The notes beneath the pieces are model-generated. The model saw only the letters and a list, made by a program, of their open reading frames with translations. It was not told the DNA's origin and made no database searches. Position numbers and translations under genes: made by a program. A DNA stretch of 64,000 nt from NCBI GenBank assembly GCA_017354895.1, contig CP071495.1, forward strand, positions 1,843,001 through 1,907,000. Reading direction: 5' to 3'. Source of the stretch: Podospora comata. Lineage: Eukaryota > Ascomycota > Sordariomycetes > Sordariales > Podosporaceae. The stretch's first letter is position 1, and the number at the start of each line of letters is the position of its first letter. Below are positions 45,172-56,312 of the stretch, one piece after another.

Positions 45172-46377
45172 ATGTCAGCATGTCACCGGCTCCTCCGGCT
45201 GCCTGCCTCGAGGCGAGCACTATCAACTACCAAAACCACAAGCAAACCATGGCTCCCCTCTCAGTCATATACCCGCTTCTCACCAACACTACGACCTCTC
45301 TCCCTCCAGCTCTCCACCCCCAGGTCCCTCATAGCCTACCACACAACCTCTAAACTTCTAACTCAGACCCAAACCACTCCAGCTCCCTCCCCCCCACCAC
45401 AAATCTACACCCCCCCCTCAACCGGCCTCCTCTCTCTCCTCCCCCCTAGCTGGGTCCCCTACGCAGAACTAATCCGCCTCGACAAGCCCGCCGGAACCTA
45501 CTACCTCTACCTCCCCTGCCTCTTCTCCACCCTCCTCGCCGCCCCCCTCTCCCACTCCCCCCCCTCAACCGTCCTCACCTACTCCCTCCTCTTCCTCTCC
45601 GGCGCAATCATCATGCGCGGAGCAGGCTGCACAATAAACGACCTCTGGGACCGCAACCTTGACCCGCACGTAACCCGCACCCGCCTCCGCCCCATCGCCC
45701 GCCGCGCCATAACCCCCCTCAACGCCCTCCTCTTCACCGGCGCCCAGCTCCTCACCGGCCTCGCCATCCTCCTCCAATTCCCCACCTCCTGCTTCTACTA
45801 CGCCACCCCCTCCCTCCTCCTTGTCACCCTCTACCCCTTGGCAAAAAGAGTAACCTACTACCCCCAGTTCGTCCTTGGACTCACCTTCTCCTGGGGCGCC
45901 ATCCTAGGTTTCCCCGCTCTGGGCGTGGATCTCCTATCCAACACCGCAGCCTTGACCGCAGCAGGTCTCTTATACGGGAGTAATGTTGCTTGGACGGTCT
46001 TGTACGACATGATCTACGCCCATCAGGACATCAAGGATGATGCCAAGGCCGGCATCAAGAGTATTGCGCTCAAGCACGACAAGGAGACGAAGCAGGTTCT
46101 TACCGGGTTGGCGGTCGTGCAAGTTGCCTTGTTGGCGGGAGCCGGAGTTGCCACGGGGGCGGGGCCGGCGTTCTTCATTGGGGGTTGCGGTGGTGCAGCC
46201 GCTACGCTGGGCTTCATGATCAAGAGGGTCAACTTGAAGAGCGTCAAGGATTGCTGGTGGTGGTTTGTGAATGGGTGCTGGATCACGGGAGGTGCCATCA
46301 GCTTGGGGTTAGGGGCGGACTATTTAGTTAGGTATTATTCTGAGGACGAGAAAGCAGTCGAAAAGGAGGAGCAGTAG
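45172..46377 (+). CDS. coq2: 4-hydroxybenzoate polyprenyltransferase Coq2 (UbiA family)
   Basis: Joins the polyprenyl tail to 4-hydroxybenzoate in ubiquinone synthesis at the mitochondrial inner membrane. Single exon, 401 aa. The N-terminus is a presequence (MSACHRLLRLPASRRALSTT). Both Asp-rich prenyl-diphosphate/Mg sites are present: NDLWDRNLDPHVTRTRLRPI and DMIYAHQDIKDDAKAGIKSI. Multiple membrane segments follow, for example LLFTGAQLLTGLAILLQF, FVLGLTFSWGAILGFPAL and VVQVALLAGAGVATG. LIRLDKPAGTYYLYLPCL is the characteristic first membrane helix. Length and motifs match Coq2. The divergent neighbour is the JmjC gene. Confidence 0.96.
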   Translation: MSACHRLLRLPASRRALSTTKTTSKPWLPSQSYTRFSPTLRPLSLQLSTPRSLIAYHTTSKLLTQTQTTPAPSPPPQIYTPPSTGLLSLLPPSWVPYAELIRLDKPAGTYYLYLPCLFSTLLAAPLSHSPPSTVLTYSLLFLSGAIIMRGAGCTINDLWDRNLDPHVTRTRLRPIARRAITPLNALLFTGAQLLTGLAILLQFPTSCFYYATPSLLLVTLYPLAKRVTYYPQFVLGLTFSWGAILGFPALGVDLLSNTAALTAAGLLYGSNVAWTVLYDMIYAHQDIKDDAKAGIKSIALKHDKETKQVLTGLAVVQVALLAGAGVATGAGPAFFIGGCGGAAATLGFMIKRVNLKSVKDCWWWFVNGCWITGGAISLGLGADYLVRYYSEDEKAVEKEEQ

Positions 46378-46917
46378 GCCAATGTTCGATGCCACAGAGG
46401 AAGCTTGACAGCAAAGAGTCAAAATAGAGCACCCGATATTGTACGATATTACAACTCATATAAAGCCCAGCACATAAAGAAGTGGAGGAACAACACCCAA
46501 CCTGGAAGCTTTAATAGGTACAGAACCTCCCTAAGCCACTGTCTAGAGAGAGGCAAGACATAAAATAGCACTCAATCCAACCAAGGAGACAGACCACAAA
46601 GATGAGGAGGGCACTCGGCGTGATTTTATTCGGACTCGTAATGATATTCATGTAACCATTATCTCCAGCATAGAGCAGTCCGAGGGCTCTTTGCCTAAAA
46701 GATATAAGCTTCCCAAATGACGCCATTCCCATAAAATCATCTTGGCCGGTCGGATCGTTGTGGTTCGGTGTGAAATGATCTCTTATTCTTCGGACCAAAT
46801 CTACCCCGTGAGAGCCCAGATTCCCCCAACCCGAAAATGGTATGCTGATGAAAACAAGCCTCGCAGACTCCTCATGCCAACCCTTGTACCACTTTTTGTC
46901 TTGAGAGTGCCCCGCAC
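46378..46917. other. Convergent intergenic between coq2 and rps23
   Basis: Holds the 3' UTRs of both genes. A 95-codon minus-strand ORF (46511-46798) has no recognisable similarity and is probably chance. Confidence 0.5.
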
Positions 46918-47577
<660 letters not shown>

Positions 47578-47786
47578 ATTTGCTAGACGTCGAGAGAGTT
47601 GATGTTAGTTGACCTGGTAGACTTTGATGGGATCTCGCAATTGCTGATGAGATGTGGATTGCAATGGTAGCGGGGCGGGGCGTACGTACCGACTTGTTGA
47701 TTGACGCTGGACTCTGAGGTTCGTGATGGGCGGAAAGTGTCACCGAAATTTTGGACCGTCAGCCGAGTTTCGCAGTAGGGCGTGAA

Positions 47787-47795
47787 AACCCTACC
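47787..47795 (+). promoter_or_regulatory. HomolE-like ribosomal-protein promoter element
   Basis: AACCCTACC lies about 210 bases upstream of the rps23 ATG, in the head-to-head interval with the gene at 48037. It matches the core of the HomolE box (ACCCTACCCT) of fission-yeast ribosomal protein genes. This is suggestive only. Confidence 0.35.
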
Positions 47796-48036
47796 TTTGG
47801 ATTGGGCGGTGGGCTATTTCTGCCTGAGGCACCAGCCCCCGCTAGGAAAAGTGTGGGGAGGCGAACTTGGAGGTGGCCAGTGCGCCCTTTTGATCCAGCA
47901 CGGGCCTTCACCTGTGGCTTGGCAGAGCTTGAAGCTCATCTTGTCGTTGAACTTTATCATCACCGCCATCAACATATTCACTTTTCACAGAGGTTCATCA
48001 TAACTGTCGTTTCGAATACCTTCAAGACATGTAGCA

Positions 48037-48948
48037 ATGTCTCAACCAAACAAATCGCCCCTCAAACCCCGCGACCCACCGCCATCCCTCTTCCTGCACC
48101 CCTCAGCAGCTCCATCCCACGCCTCACTCACCAATACTCAACCCCAACCCTCCTCCTCTCACCCACCACCACCACCAGGCAGCTCCCGCCCCGGCTCCTC
48201 CCTCCTCCGCACCCCACCAGAACCCTTCAACTCCCCAGGTATCACCTCGATAGCCTCCCTAACATCCCCTGCAACAAACAACACCACCGCCGCCGCCCCC
48301 GGCTTAGGAGGTCTTGCCTCCCCCTTACAACCCGGCCGCAATGCCGGCGGGTTAGGCATCACCAACCTCCCCCTTCTCCCCAGGCAAGAATCCACCCGCG
48401 CAACTGATAGGACAGATGCCCTATGGGCAGAGATGCAAGCCACCCTCGAGGAAGTCGAGCTCTCGGCCAGCGGCGGCACGCGTGTGTTTGGACCTGACCA
48501 CGAGAGGAAGCTTGACGAGCTGAGGATGGCGCAGATTGCGCTTGCTCAGGCGTGGGCGAGGAGTGAGGCTGATGAGGCGATCGAGCTCGCTAAGCCGGGG
48601 GAGACTACGGCTGCTGCTACGAGCGCTGGGGGGCCGGGGACTCAAGGTGAGGGGGCGAATACGGAAGGGGGGAAGAGTACAGTTGGAACAGGGAGTGTCC
48701 CTCCTGGTGCTAGGCCGGGGAGTAGGAGGGGAGGTGGGATGGAGGAGGAGACGGATGTGGATATTTTGCTTGCGAGGAAGAGGAGGGAGGCGAATGATAG
48801 GTATTTTCAGAGGGTGAATCAGGGGGTGCTGGATGTGGTTGCGAAGTTGGAGGAGGTGGCTACGGCGATGAGGGCGGTGGAGTTGGAGAGTAAGGAGATT
48901 TGGGGGGATGGGGAAGGAGAGAGTGTTGCTGGGAGCTCAAAGACTTAA
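48037..48948 (+). CDS. Conserved-looking coiled-coil protein of unknown function
   Basis: Single-exon, 303 aa. I do not recognise the family. Residues 1-115 are Pro/Ser/Thr-rich and disordered (SLFLHPSAAPSHASLTNTQP). From about residue 127 there is a helical block (TDALWAEMQATLEEVELSAS, then FGPDHERKLDELRMAQIALA). A Gly/Thr-rich linker precedes a second helix with acidic/basic heptads (DILLARKRREANDRYFQRVN, then GVLDVVAKLEEVATAMRAVE), ending LESKEIWGDGEG. The two helical segments may form a coiled coil or belong to a multi-subunit complex. Its promoter region is shared with rps23. It carries strong G-rich codon bias in the second half. Confidence 0.75.
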   Translation: MSQPNKSPLKPRDPPPSLFLHPSAAPSHASLTNTQPQPSSSHPPPPPGSSRPGSSLLRTPPEPFNSPGITSIASLTSPATNNTTAAAPGLGGLASPLQPGRNAGGLGITNLPLLPRQESTRATDRTDALWAEMQATLEEVELSASGGTRVFGPDHERKLDELRMAQIALAQAWARSEADEAIELAKPGETTAAATSAGGPGTQGEGANTEGGKSTVGTGSVPPGARPGSRRGGGMEEETDVDILLARKRREANDRYFQRVNQGVLDVVAKLEEVATAMRAVELESKEIWGDGEGESVAGSSKT

Positions 48949-50252
48949 TTGTTTCTTTACGCTATGTTTGGGAGAGATATTGTGGGCTTGATTGGAGTTC
49001 AAGATACAGACATGTTTTGGAGTTTCGACAGGACACACAGCATGTTCGGCGTATTCAGCATTGCTAGGCGTTGAGGGAATATACCTGGTACCACATCGTG
49101 GTTCGGGAAAAGTAATACAAGGCGTCATACTCCTTTCTATGGTTTCTATGTCTTGGGAATCATCAATATCAAGCTCAGTTATGGTCACCAGGTTCTTCAA
49201 TGATGTCAATTTGTCAACCAGCAGGCAGGGATGTGCATCACCTCTTGAGCACAAGTGGCTTGGCATCGAGTTGGTGAAGACCCCAGTCATCGGCCATGGG
49301 GGTGGTGAGAGCTTGGACTCGCTTGAAAAAAAAGTTTATATTGACCTTGTGAATGAGGGGAAGATATCAGGCAAAGAGTTGTAGAGATCGGATCCAGCAT
49401 TTGTTGAGGATATATAAGACGTCTTCAACAACTACAAGACATGCCGAAGACTGGACCTCTGGACCAGTTCCACGTGTGATGGATTCCTCGGGATGTCCCA
49501 CCATTCTGCACCGAAAGCGCCGGTTTGCCTCGACTCCACTCGCCGTCATTCTTCCGCTTTGCCGGTCGGCTTGTGTTGGGGCCTGCTGATTCGCAGCACG
49601 AATGGAAGCTCGTCCGAAGACACCTCCAGGGACCTCGGCGGACAGGAGTTGCGACGTCAGTTGTCACTGGGCTGGGCTCAGTGCCGGACATCTGCAGCAT
49701 GGCAGCATGCCAGCGTGTGTGGCCTCAGAGGTTCATAAAGATGGGAATAGGAACCTGGAATGCTATTGCAAAAGATACCCATCTGAGAATGCCCTCAAAC
49801 AAAGCGCCGCCACACTGAACCGTTGTTTCCAGCCTGGGTGGTCCTATTCTAGATTGAAATCGCTACGGCGCCCTGCAGCCCCCAGAATTTAGAACCCTGT
49901 GTACCTGGAGCGCGCTGTAACGTGCGTCAATTGTCGCAAACCTTGTTCCCTGTATTTTCTTTGCCTGCCCGCCGCCCGCCGTGGCCCCAGCCTGTTCCTG
50001 TCCCGTCTCGGGGGACGGTATCCTAACCCACCTCAAAATTTCCGGCGGCCAGCCTCTCGATCTTTTCGACAACTCTCCGCTCCGTCTACACACCCAGTTC
50101 CGGCCTCTGGTCAACTTGTCCTTTCTTTACCTTCTTCTCCCGCTTCTTTGCCTCCCAACTCCTACTCCGTCTCCGGATTTCAGGCCAGTTCTAGCTTCCG
50201 CCCACCTCTTTTTTTAGCCAGTCACCGAAACCGGACCAGCAACACCGACAAG
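48949..50252. other. Intergenic upstream of adk1
   Basis: No gene is assigned. A 117-codon minus-strand ORF (48937-49290) has a fairly protein-like composition (LTSLKNLVTITELDIDDSQD) but overlaps an equally open plus-strand ORF and matches nothing I know. The last 300 bases are pyrimidine-rich, as expected for the adk1 5' UTR. Confidence 0.4.
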
Positions 50253-51301
<1,049 letters not shown>

Positions 51302-52330
51302 ACGGGCGATAGTGGGGCGGGTTCCGGGGATAGGAAGTGCGGTAGCAGTGGTGGTGGTAAGGAAGAAGAGGAAAACAACATGGAGAAACAGGATGCCTAG
51401 AAGTCAGCCGATTGTAAAGAAGAAAGCGAGCGGCTCGACTACTTGCTGTTTCTGAGCGGGTGTCACTAAAGTTCCCGTGTTTATGTGAGGGAGCAGGTTT
51501 ACTGCTTCTCTGCTGTTGGAGTTGAGTGATCCCAGTTGGAATCTGGGAGGGATAAAAAGAGGGGTGTGATGGATTCGGTATATACCCGGATTGTTCAACA
51601 AACCAACCAGCATCATTTTTTTCTCCTTTGCCCTTTACCATTGAACCTCCCTAGGTACCTACCTACCTATCCTCGAGATTCACACAAAATCAAAACAAAA
51701 TTTCAAAGCAGAAGCGAAGTAGCGAGCGAGAATGTGTAATGAAATGGAATGAGGGTGGAAAAAAGGGACAAAAAGCGTGGCCATGCTTACACACTGTATT
51801 ATCACGACCATGTAGAAGAAGAAACCAAAAACCGTTATCAACTTTTCATTCGCTGCGATGGAAAACGTAAAGCGAGCCGAAAAACAAACCTACCCGGTAC
51901 CCAAAGCTTCACAATGGTCATGTCTAGCTAGTAGCCTGTCAAAGAGTCTGAACCAGATCGCCTCATGACCAGGTTTTGTCATGACAGTAACCTATGAGGA
52001 AGTATTCCATCGTCCCTGTGCATCTGTCGTCGACTTTCAACACAGCTTCCCTCGAAATTCTCGCGCCCAGTAGACGTAACAACGTTCCTCAATGGCTTGA
52101 CCAAAAGTTGTCTACACAGATGCCATGATCGACGAGTATCACCCCCGCCTATATACCAAGGATGTGAATCTCTAATATAACTCCCATCCCACAAAATACT
52201 CCCTTCCCCACAAACCCAGGTTAACCCCCTCCCCGCCAGCAAAAGGGCTCTCTACCATAGTTAGCCCTACCAAACAAACAGTCTGCCATATAAAATCCCA
52301 CCCCCTAGCCGAATCCTCCCAACCCAGCCT
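51302..52330. other. Convergent intergenic between adk1 and RING locus 7
   Basis: No gene is recognisable in about 1 kb; ORFs are short and low-complexity. Confidence 0.45.
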
Positions 52331-52933
52331 TCAAACCAAGTGCCTAAACCCCCAAAACCCAAGACCATATATACCAATCAAAAAAACCAAACACACTCCC
52401 GCCCTGGCCCTGTCCATCCTCTTCTTCCTCTCCCTCCTCTTCAGCACGTACAGCGACACTCTACGACAGAGTGGACACCTAAAGGTGATTTCCAGCCAGG
52501 GAAGGATACACTTCTCTGCGTTTAGACAACCGTCAACCCACCGTTTAGACATACCATTCTTTGGTCAAAACTCACTGTGAAATATATGTCCACATCCAAG
52601 CCTAACCAACCCCCGAAGCTTAGCCTCAAAACATATAGCACACGAATCCCCTTTTTGTTGTCCCCCAGGGGCCCGGGGTCTGAATCGATTGCGTCTGTTA
52701 TCAACGACGGGAGGGTCATCAGGTGTGCAATCAATATCGTATATTATCAGCAGGAGGTGAAAGAGTATAAAAGAGAAGAATAGCTTGACAAGTTCTCCAT
52801 ATTGGGGTGTAAATGGTTCGGGTGTGTTGTTGACGACGATGGGAGGGACATCAGCTGTGCAATAAGCCACGACTATTCTCACCAGGAGGTAGAGGGAGTA
52901 TAAAAGGGATGAGTAGCTCGACAAGTTCTTCAT
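52331..52933 (-). CDS. RING-H2 finger protein with C-terminal membrane segment (RING locus 7)
   Basis: Exons 52933-52576 and 52515-52331, joined by a 60-nt phase-1 intron (GTGAGT...AACGCAG), encode 180 aa. The RING is SCAICFEAKLRGLVRLGCGH, IFH, KKCILPWLEITFRCPLCRRV, with all ligands and the conserved Trp (CILPW). After the RING comes a basic stretch (LKRRERKKRMDRARAG), then a hydrophobic segment (VCLVFLIGIYGLGFWGF) near the end, suggesting a tail-anchored ligase. The N-terminal part is unusually hydrophobic and contains a tandemly duplicated piece (listed separately). The chosen Met at 52933 is not certain, because the first repeat copy reads better in another frame that opens further upstream. 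Probable E3 ligase, target unknown. Confidence 0.65.
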
Positions 52934-52943
52934 TTTGGGGTGT
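52702..52943. repeat. Direct duplication of about 110 bp within RING locus 7
   Basis: Segments 52702-52810 and 52831-52943 are imperfect direct copies. Both contain ACGACG.TGGGAGGG, a CAGGAGGT, AGAGTATAAAAG or GGAGTATAAAAG, a GACAAGTTCT and TTGGGGTGT in the same order. In the chosen frame, the two copies are read in different phases. Confidence 0.8.
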
Positions 52944-53249
52944 TATGGTGGTGGTTGCTTGGTGGTGAGCTTGTGGCATGTACAGCGAGGAGATAAAGTC
53001 TTCTTGTGTGCAAGACGAACTTTCATGGTTGGTGACTGAAGAGAAGCTTAATGATTTTGGCAGTTGGAAGCTCGCGGCAACGATAGACTTTTTGAGGCTT
53101 TTCATCTGGGAAATAAATCTTCCACATACTCTTTTTTTTAAGCACACTCCTCCGCTTGACAGAACCTATTCTCTGTCAATACACCCGCCCATCTACTACA
53201 TCGACCACTTCATCATCCATCACCACCCTTCACCTAACCCCAACCCCAT

Positions 53250-53766
53250 ATGACATCAAGCGCACGCAAAATGAGTTCACCCCCCGCCTCCCCCCCAATC
53301 TCACTTTCACAACCACCCTCACAACCATCCCCCTCGGATATGAAACCCGCCAAAAAAATCTTCAACTTCCCCCTCCCTCCAGATTCAAGAAGATGTTTGA
53401 TCTGTTTAGACAAAATCACACCCTCTCAGTGGGACCGCGAAACCGTCATCAGCTGCGGGTGCTGGTTCCATGGTATGTCCCCTCACTCACAACCACTCTC
53501 ACAATCAACCACTAACACCTTTCTTACCAGAGGAATGCTTCAGCCGCGCGGTCGCCAGATAACAAGAACAAAAGACATGCCCTCACTGCCGCAAAGTCAT
53601 GAACCCCCTATGGCTCCTCCACTGCCTTGTACTAAGCTATATCCGACAGACCCATATGTGTTCTCATCACACATGTCCAAGGCCGCCGTTACCCGACCAT
53701 CACATTGACTTTTGCGGAAGAACCCGACGCCGACACTCCTCAACCGAGCCCCTCAGGAACGAATAG
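53250..53766 (+). pseudogene. RING finger gene with in-frame stop (RING locus 8)
   Basis: Exon 1 (53250-53472) encodes a Ser/Pro-rich lead, then RRCLICLDKITPSQWDRETV and ISCGCWFH. A 58-nt phase-1 intron (53473-53530, GTATGT...TTACCAG) leads to EECFSRAVAR, an in-frame TAA (53560-53562), then QEQKTCPHCRKVMNPLW and a Cys/His-rich tail up to TAG at 53766. Frame continuity on both sides of the TAA and correct RING spacing show the stop is a later lesion. CAA to TAA is a C-to-T change in CpA context. The position of the first His ligand is also Cys (CGCWFH). A shorter truncated protein could still be made. Tail-to-tail with the following cyclin C gene. Confidence 0.6.
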
Positions 53767-54149
53767 CGCAACAGAGGGGGATATCCCAAGTGCTGGGCAG
53801 GAGGAAAGCGAGAACTGATTCAATACTTAAGAGAAAAGACAAAGTCATGAAATGTTGAGTCTCCTAGGCTTAATATGGCTGGGCGAAGGCGGGCATCTAG
53901 GCCATGCAAAGAATAGGCGCTGAATGGCAATAAGAATCGAGTCGGTGCAAATACCCAGCTAGATAATATCGTCAACTCGCATGGCCTCTTTGAACAAACC
54001 ACGTGCCTCCGGTTTTGGTTCGACGATGCTTCGTGATTATCCTGGAGAGAAAAGCAGCGGGGCTTTTGCGACTCTCCATTTGGAGAAAACCCTGATATCG
54101 TTCACCAGATCCTTTCCCGTGAGGAAAAAGGTTTGTCGTGAGCAGCTAG
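53767..54149. other. Convergent intergenic between RING locus 8 and cyclin C
   Basis: No feature is recognised. Confidence 0.4.
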
Positions 54150-55256
54150 TCACTTATCAAGCCCCCTCGCCTTGATAAACCTCTCAATATTATCCCTCAC
54201 AACCAAATCCTCATACTGCTCATAGCAGTCATAAAACGAGATGATCTCCTGTGTGCAGTCAATCATCCCCTCAATATCGATATTGCTCTCCGCAAGCCAG
54301 TTTGTAAACCGCTGCATCTTGGCAATCTTGGGGTCAGTGGGGTTGGACCAGTCCCCGAGCTCTCTACCCCCCTGAGAGGAGAAGTTTCCCCCAGCGAAGG
54401 ACCCTTGAGGAGTCAGGGTTGGCGTTCCCGGTCCGCTGTTGCCTCCCATCGCCGCCGCCCGGGCTTGTGATTGTGCTTGGGCATGTGCTAGAGCATTAGC
54501 CGCCATTACCAACCCTCCACTGTTCCCCGCGGCATTGGCCCCTCCAGCTGCGTTTTGGCGATTGTAACATGTTATCGCCAGCAAGATGGCTGTCAGGCCG
54601 ATGATGTGCGGTGGGTATAGAAGGGGGAGGTCGGTCATGTAGTGGTCGTTGATGGCCTGCCATGCCGCTTGTGACTCCTCTGGCGTTAGATTGAATTCCC
54701 CTTGGAGTTGGGTCAGTGTGCGGTAGGGCTGGTGGACGATCAACTGGGAGCTCATCTCGGAGATGAGAAAGAACTCGCACTCGCCCAGTTTCGAGGTGTC
54801 TTGACCATGGAAGGTTTCTGGCCATAGACCTCTAGCTTCTTGGACGATGAGCCGGATGTGCTGTGGGCATTCCTCCATTTTGCAGGCGAGGTAAAGGGCG
54901 GTGGCTACGAGAAGGTAGGGGTTCGTACGGCGGATCTCGACGCGGGTGTAGAATCGTTTGAGGTAGACTTGAGCAGTTGCCAGTGCTTGTTGACGTACAC
55001 CGAGGCGCTTGGCAAGACGGGTGAACTCTATGGTTGGAGATGCTGTTAGCCACCCATGACATTGACGATGATCCAAGAAGAAGAAGAAGGGCATACGTTG
55101 GTTTAAGTAGATATTAATGTGACGCAATTGCGGCAGGGGATACATGTGGACAAGATTCGGGTCCTCATCCTCGAGCTTCTGTCGCATCGCAGCCAGCTCC
55201 TCCTTGGTAAACTGCCAGTACCGCCGCTGGGTCGATTCCCAGTAATTGGCCGCCAT
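54150..55256 (-). CDS. ssn8: Cyclin C, Mediator CDK8 module (Ssn8/Srb11-like)
   Basis: Partner of Cdk8 in the Mediator kinase module; it modulates RNA polymerase II transcription and stress responses. Starts MAANYWESTQRRYWQFTKEE, the usual cyclin C opening. The cyclin box is visible (VRQQALATAQVYLKRFYTRV, then NPYLLVATALYLACKMEECP and the second fold FLISEMSSQLIVHQPYRTL). A fungal Ala/Gln/Gly insert follows, before SNIDIEGMIDCTQEIISFYD. I place a 69-nt intron (55096-55028, GTATGC...CCATAG). It is in frame and stop-free, so an unspliced reading would add 23 residues (containing MPFFFFLDH) in place of INIYLNQQFTRLAKRLGV. The spliced product is 345 aa. Splicing is supported because it restores the conserved helix. 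Confidence 0.95.
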   Translation of the reverse strand: MAANYWESTQRRYWQFTKEELAAMRQKLEDEDPNLVHMYPLPQLRHINIYLNQRMPFFFFLDHRQCHGWLTASPTIEFTRLAKRLGVRQQALATAQVYLKRFYTRVEIRRTNPYLLVATALYLACKMEECPQHIRLIVQEARGLWPETFHGQDTSKLGECEFFLISEMSSQLIVHQPYRTLTQLQGEFNLTPEESQAAWQAINDHYMTDLPLLYPPHIIGLTAILLAITCYNRQNAAGGANAAGNSGGLVMAANALAHAQAQSQARAAAMGGNSGPGTPTLTPQGSFAGGNFSSQGGRELGDWSNPTDPKIAKMQRFTNWLAESNIDIEGMIDCTQEIISFYDCYEQYEDLVVRDNIERFIKARGLDK

Positions 55257-56308
55257 GTTTGATGTTGTAAAAGAGCCATCTGCCCGCAGCTTCTGAGGCT
55301 TGTATCACCGAAAAACAAATAAGGCTGCCATTGGAAGTATGGATCTCTGGGAAGCCGTTTGCTGGCAACAGATGATGGTGTAATCAGTGTTCTTTTTAAG
55401 CAGGGGCTGCTGTATTGACAGGCCGCATCTTATCGCGTTGCCCGATCGCGCGAGGCTACCGACTATCAGCGGCCGAGGCTGGCCAATGAGTGGACAGGGA
55501 ATAGGATGACGCGCGTGGACCAGAGTGGGGTAAGAGTGACAAACAGCTTCTTGGCTTTCAGGTCACGAGGTACCTCTTAACAGTTTTCTTGGCCAGCGCG
55601 GGGATGATGCGGGCAAGCAGCTGTAAAAAGGAGGTCAAAGTACGTAACAACTGGTCTTGGCTGTTTAGAAGAAAGTTCTATTGAATATTGCGTTTTGTAT
55701 ATAAAGAGCCTCTGCTCAGCTGAGCGAGTTGATGGAAGGTACCTTGACTCAAGTATAGATATCTGATATCTAGGTTGTTATCTCGTGCTCAATTCATTGG
55801 ACACCTGCTTTCGGCCCGCCTTTTGGTTTCTGCCGCTGTCCACCCCCCCTTGCGGATCCCGAACACCCCAAGAATTCCCGGCAACAACAGCCTCGAAGCT
55901 GTGGAAGAAGAGGGTCCCTCTATATTTTCCGATTCTTATCGCAACCGCCATGCAACAACCAGACAGTCGGAGCTGAACCTTCAAGCGTCGATCACTTTTT
56001 GGGCCGTTTCTCTCTCCTACGATGACCTGCCGTTAGCCTTGGCTCAAACACTGTCTCAACCCGTTGACATTTAAACGACTGTTGATCTATTTTTACCACT
56101 GGCCTTGGGTGCTGGGGAATTTCCCTCATACGTCATAAGCGCGACTCGAACTACCCGCTGTCATTGCTAGCTACCGCTCCTAAACCTTGCGCCTGATACT
56201 GCCATATACAATTCGATACGATCTCCCCCGCGATTGCGACTACTGCATGTCGAAACGCCCTCGTCGCGGCCGAAGAACCACATACGATGAGATAGTGGGG
56301 GTGCGGGA
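55257..56308. other. Divergent upstream region of cyclin C and the carrier gene
   Basis: No protein is recognisable. It includes a short upstream ORF for the carrier gene (listed separately). Confidence 0.5.
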
Positions 56309-56312
56309 ATGA
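56247..56312 (+). promoter_or_regulatory. Upstream ORF overlapping the carrier start codon
   Basis: ATG at 56247 opens a 21-codon frame (MSKRPRRGRRTTYDEIVGVR...) that ends at a TGA (56310-56312). That stop overlaps the carrier ATG (56309-56311) in the arrangement ATGA. Such termination-reinitiation geometry may dampen translation. Alternatively the true main start is the downstream Met at 56348, with this ORF wholly upstream. Confidence 0.4.
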
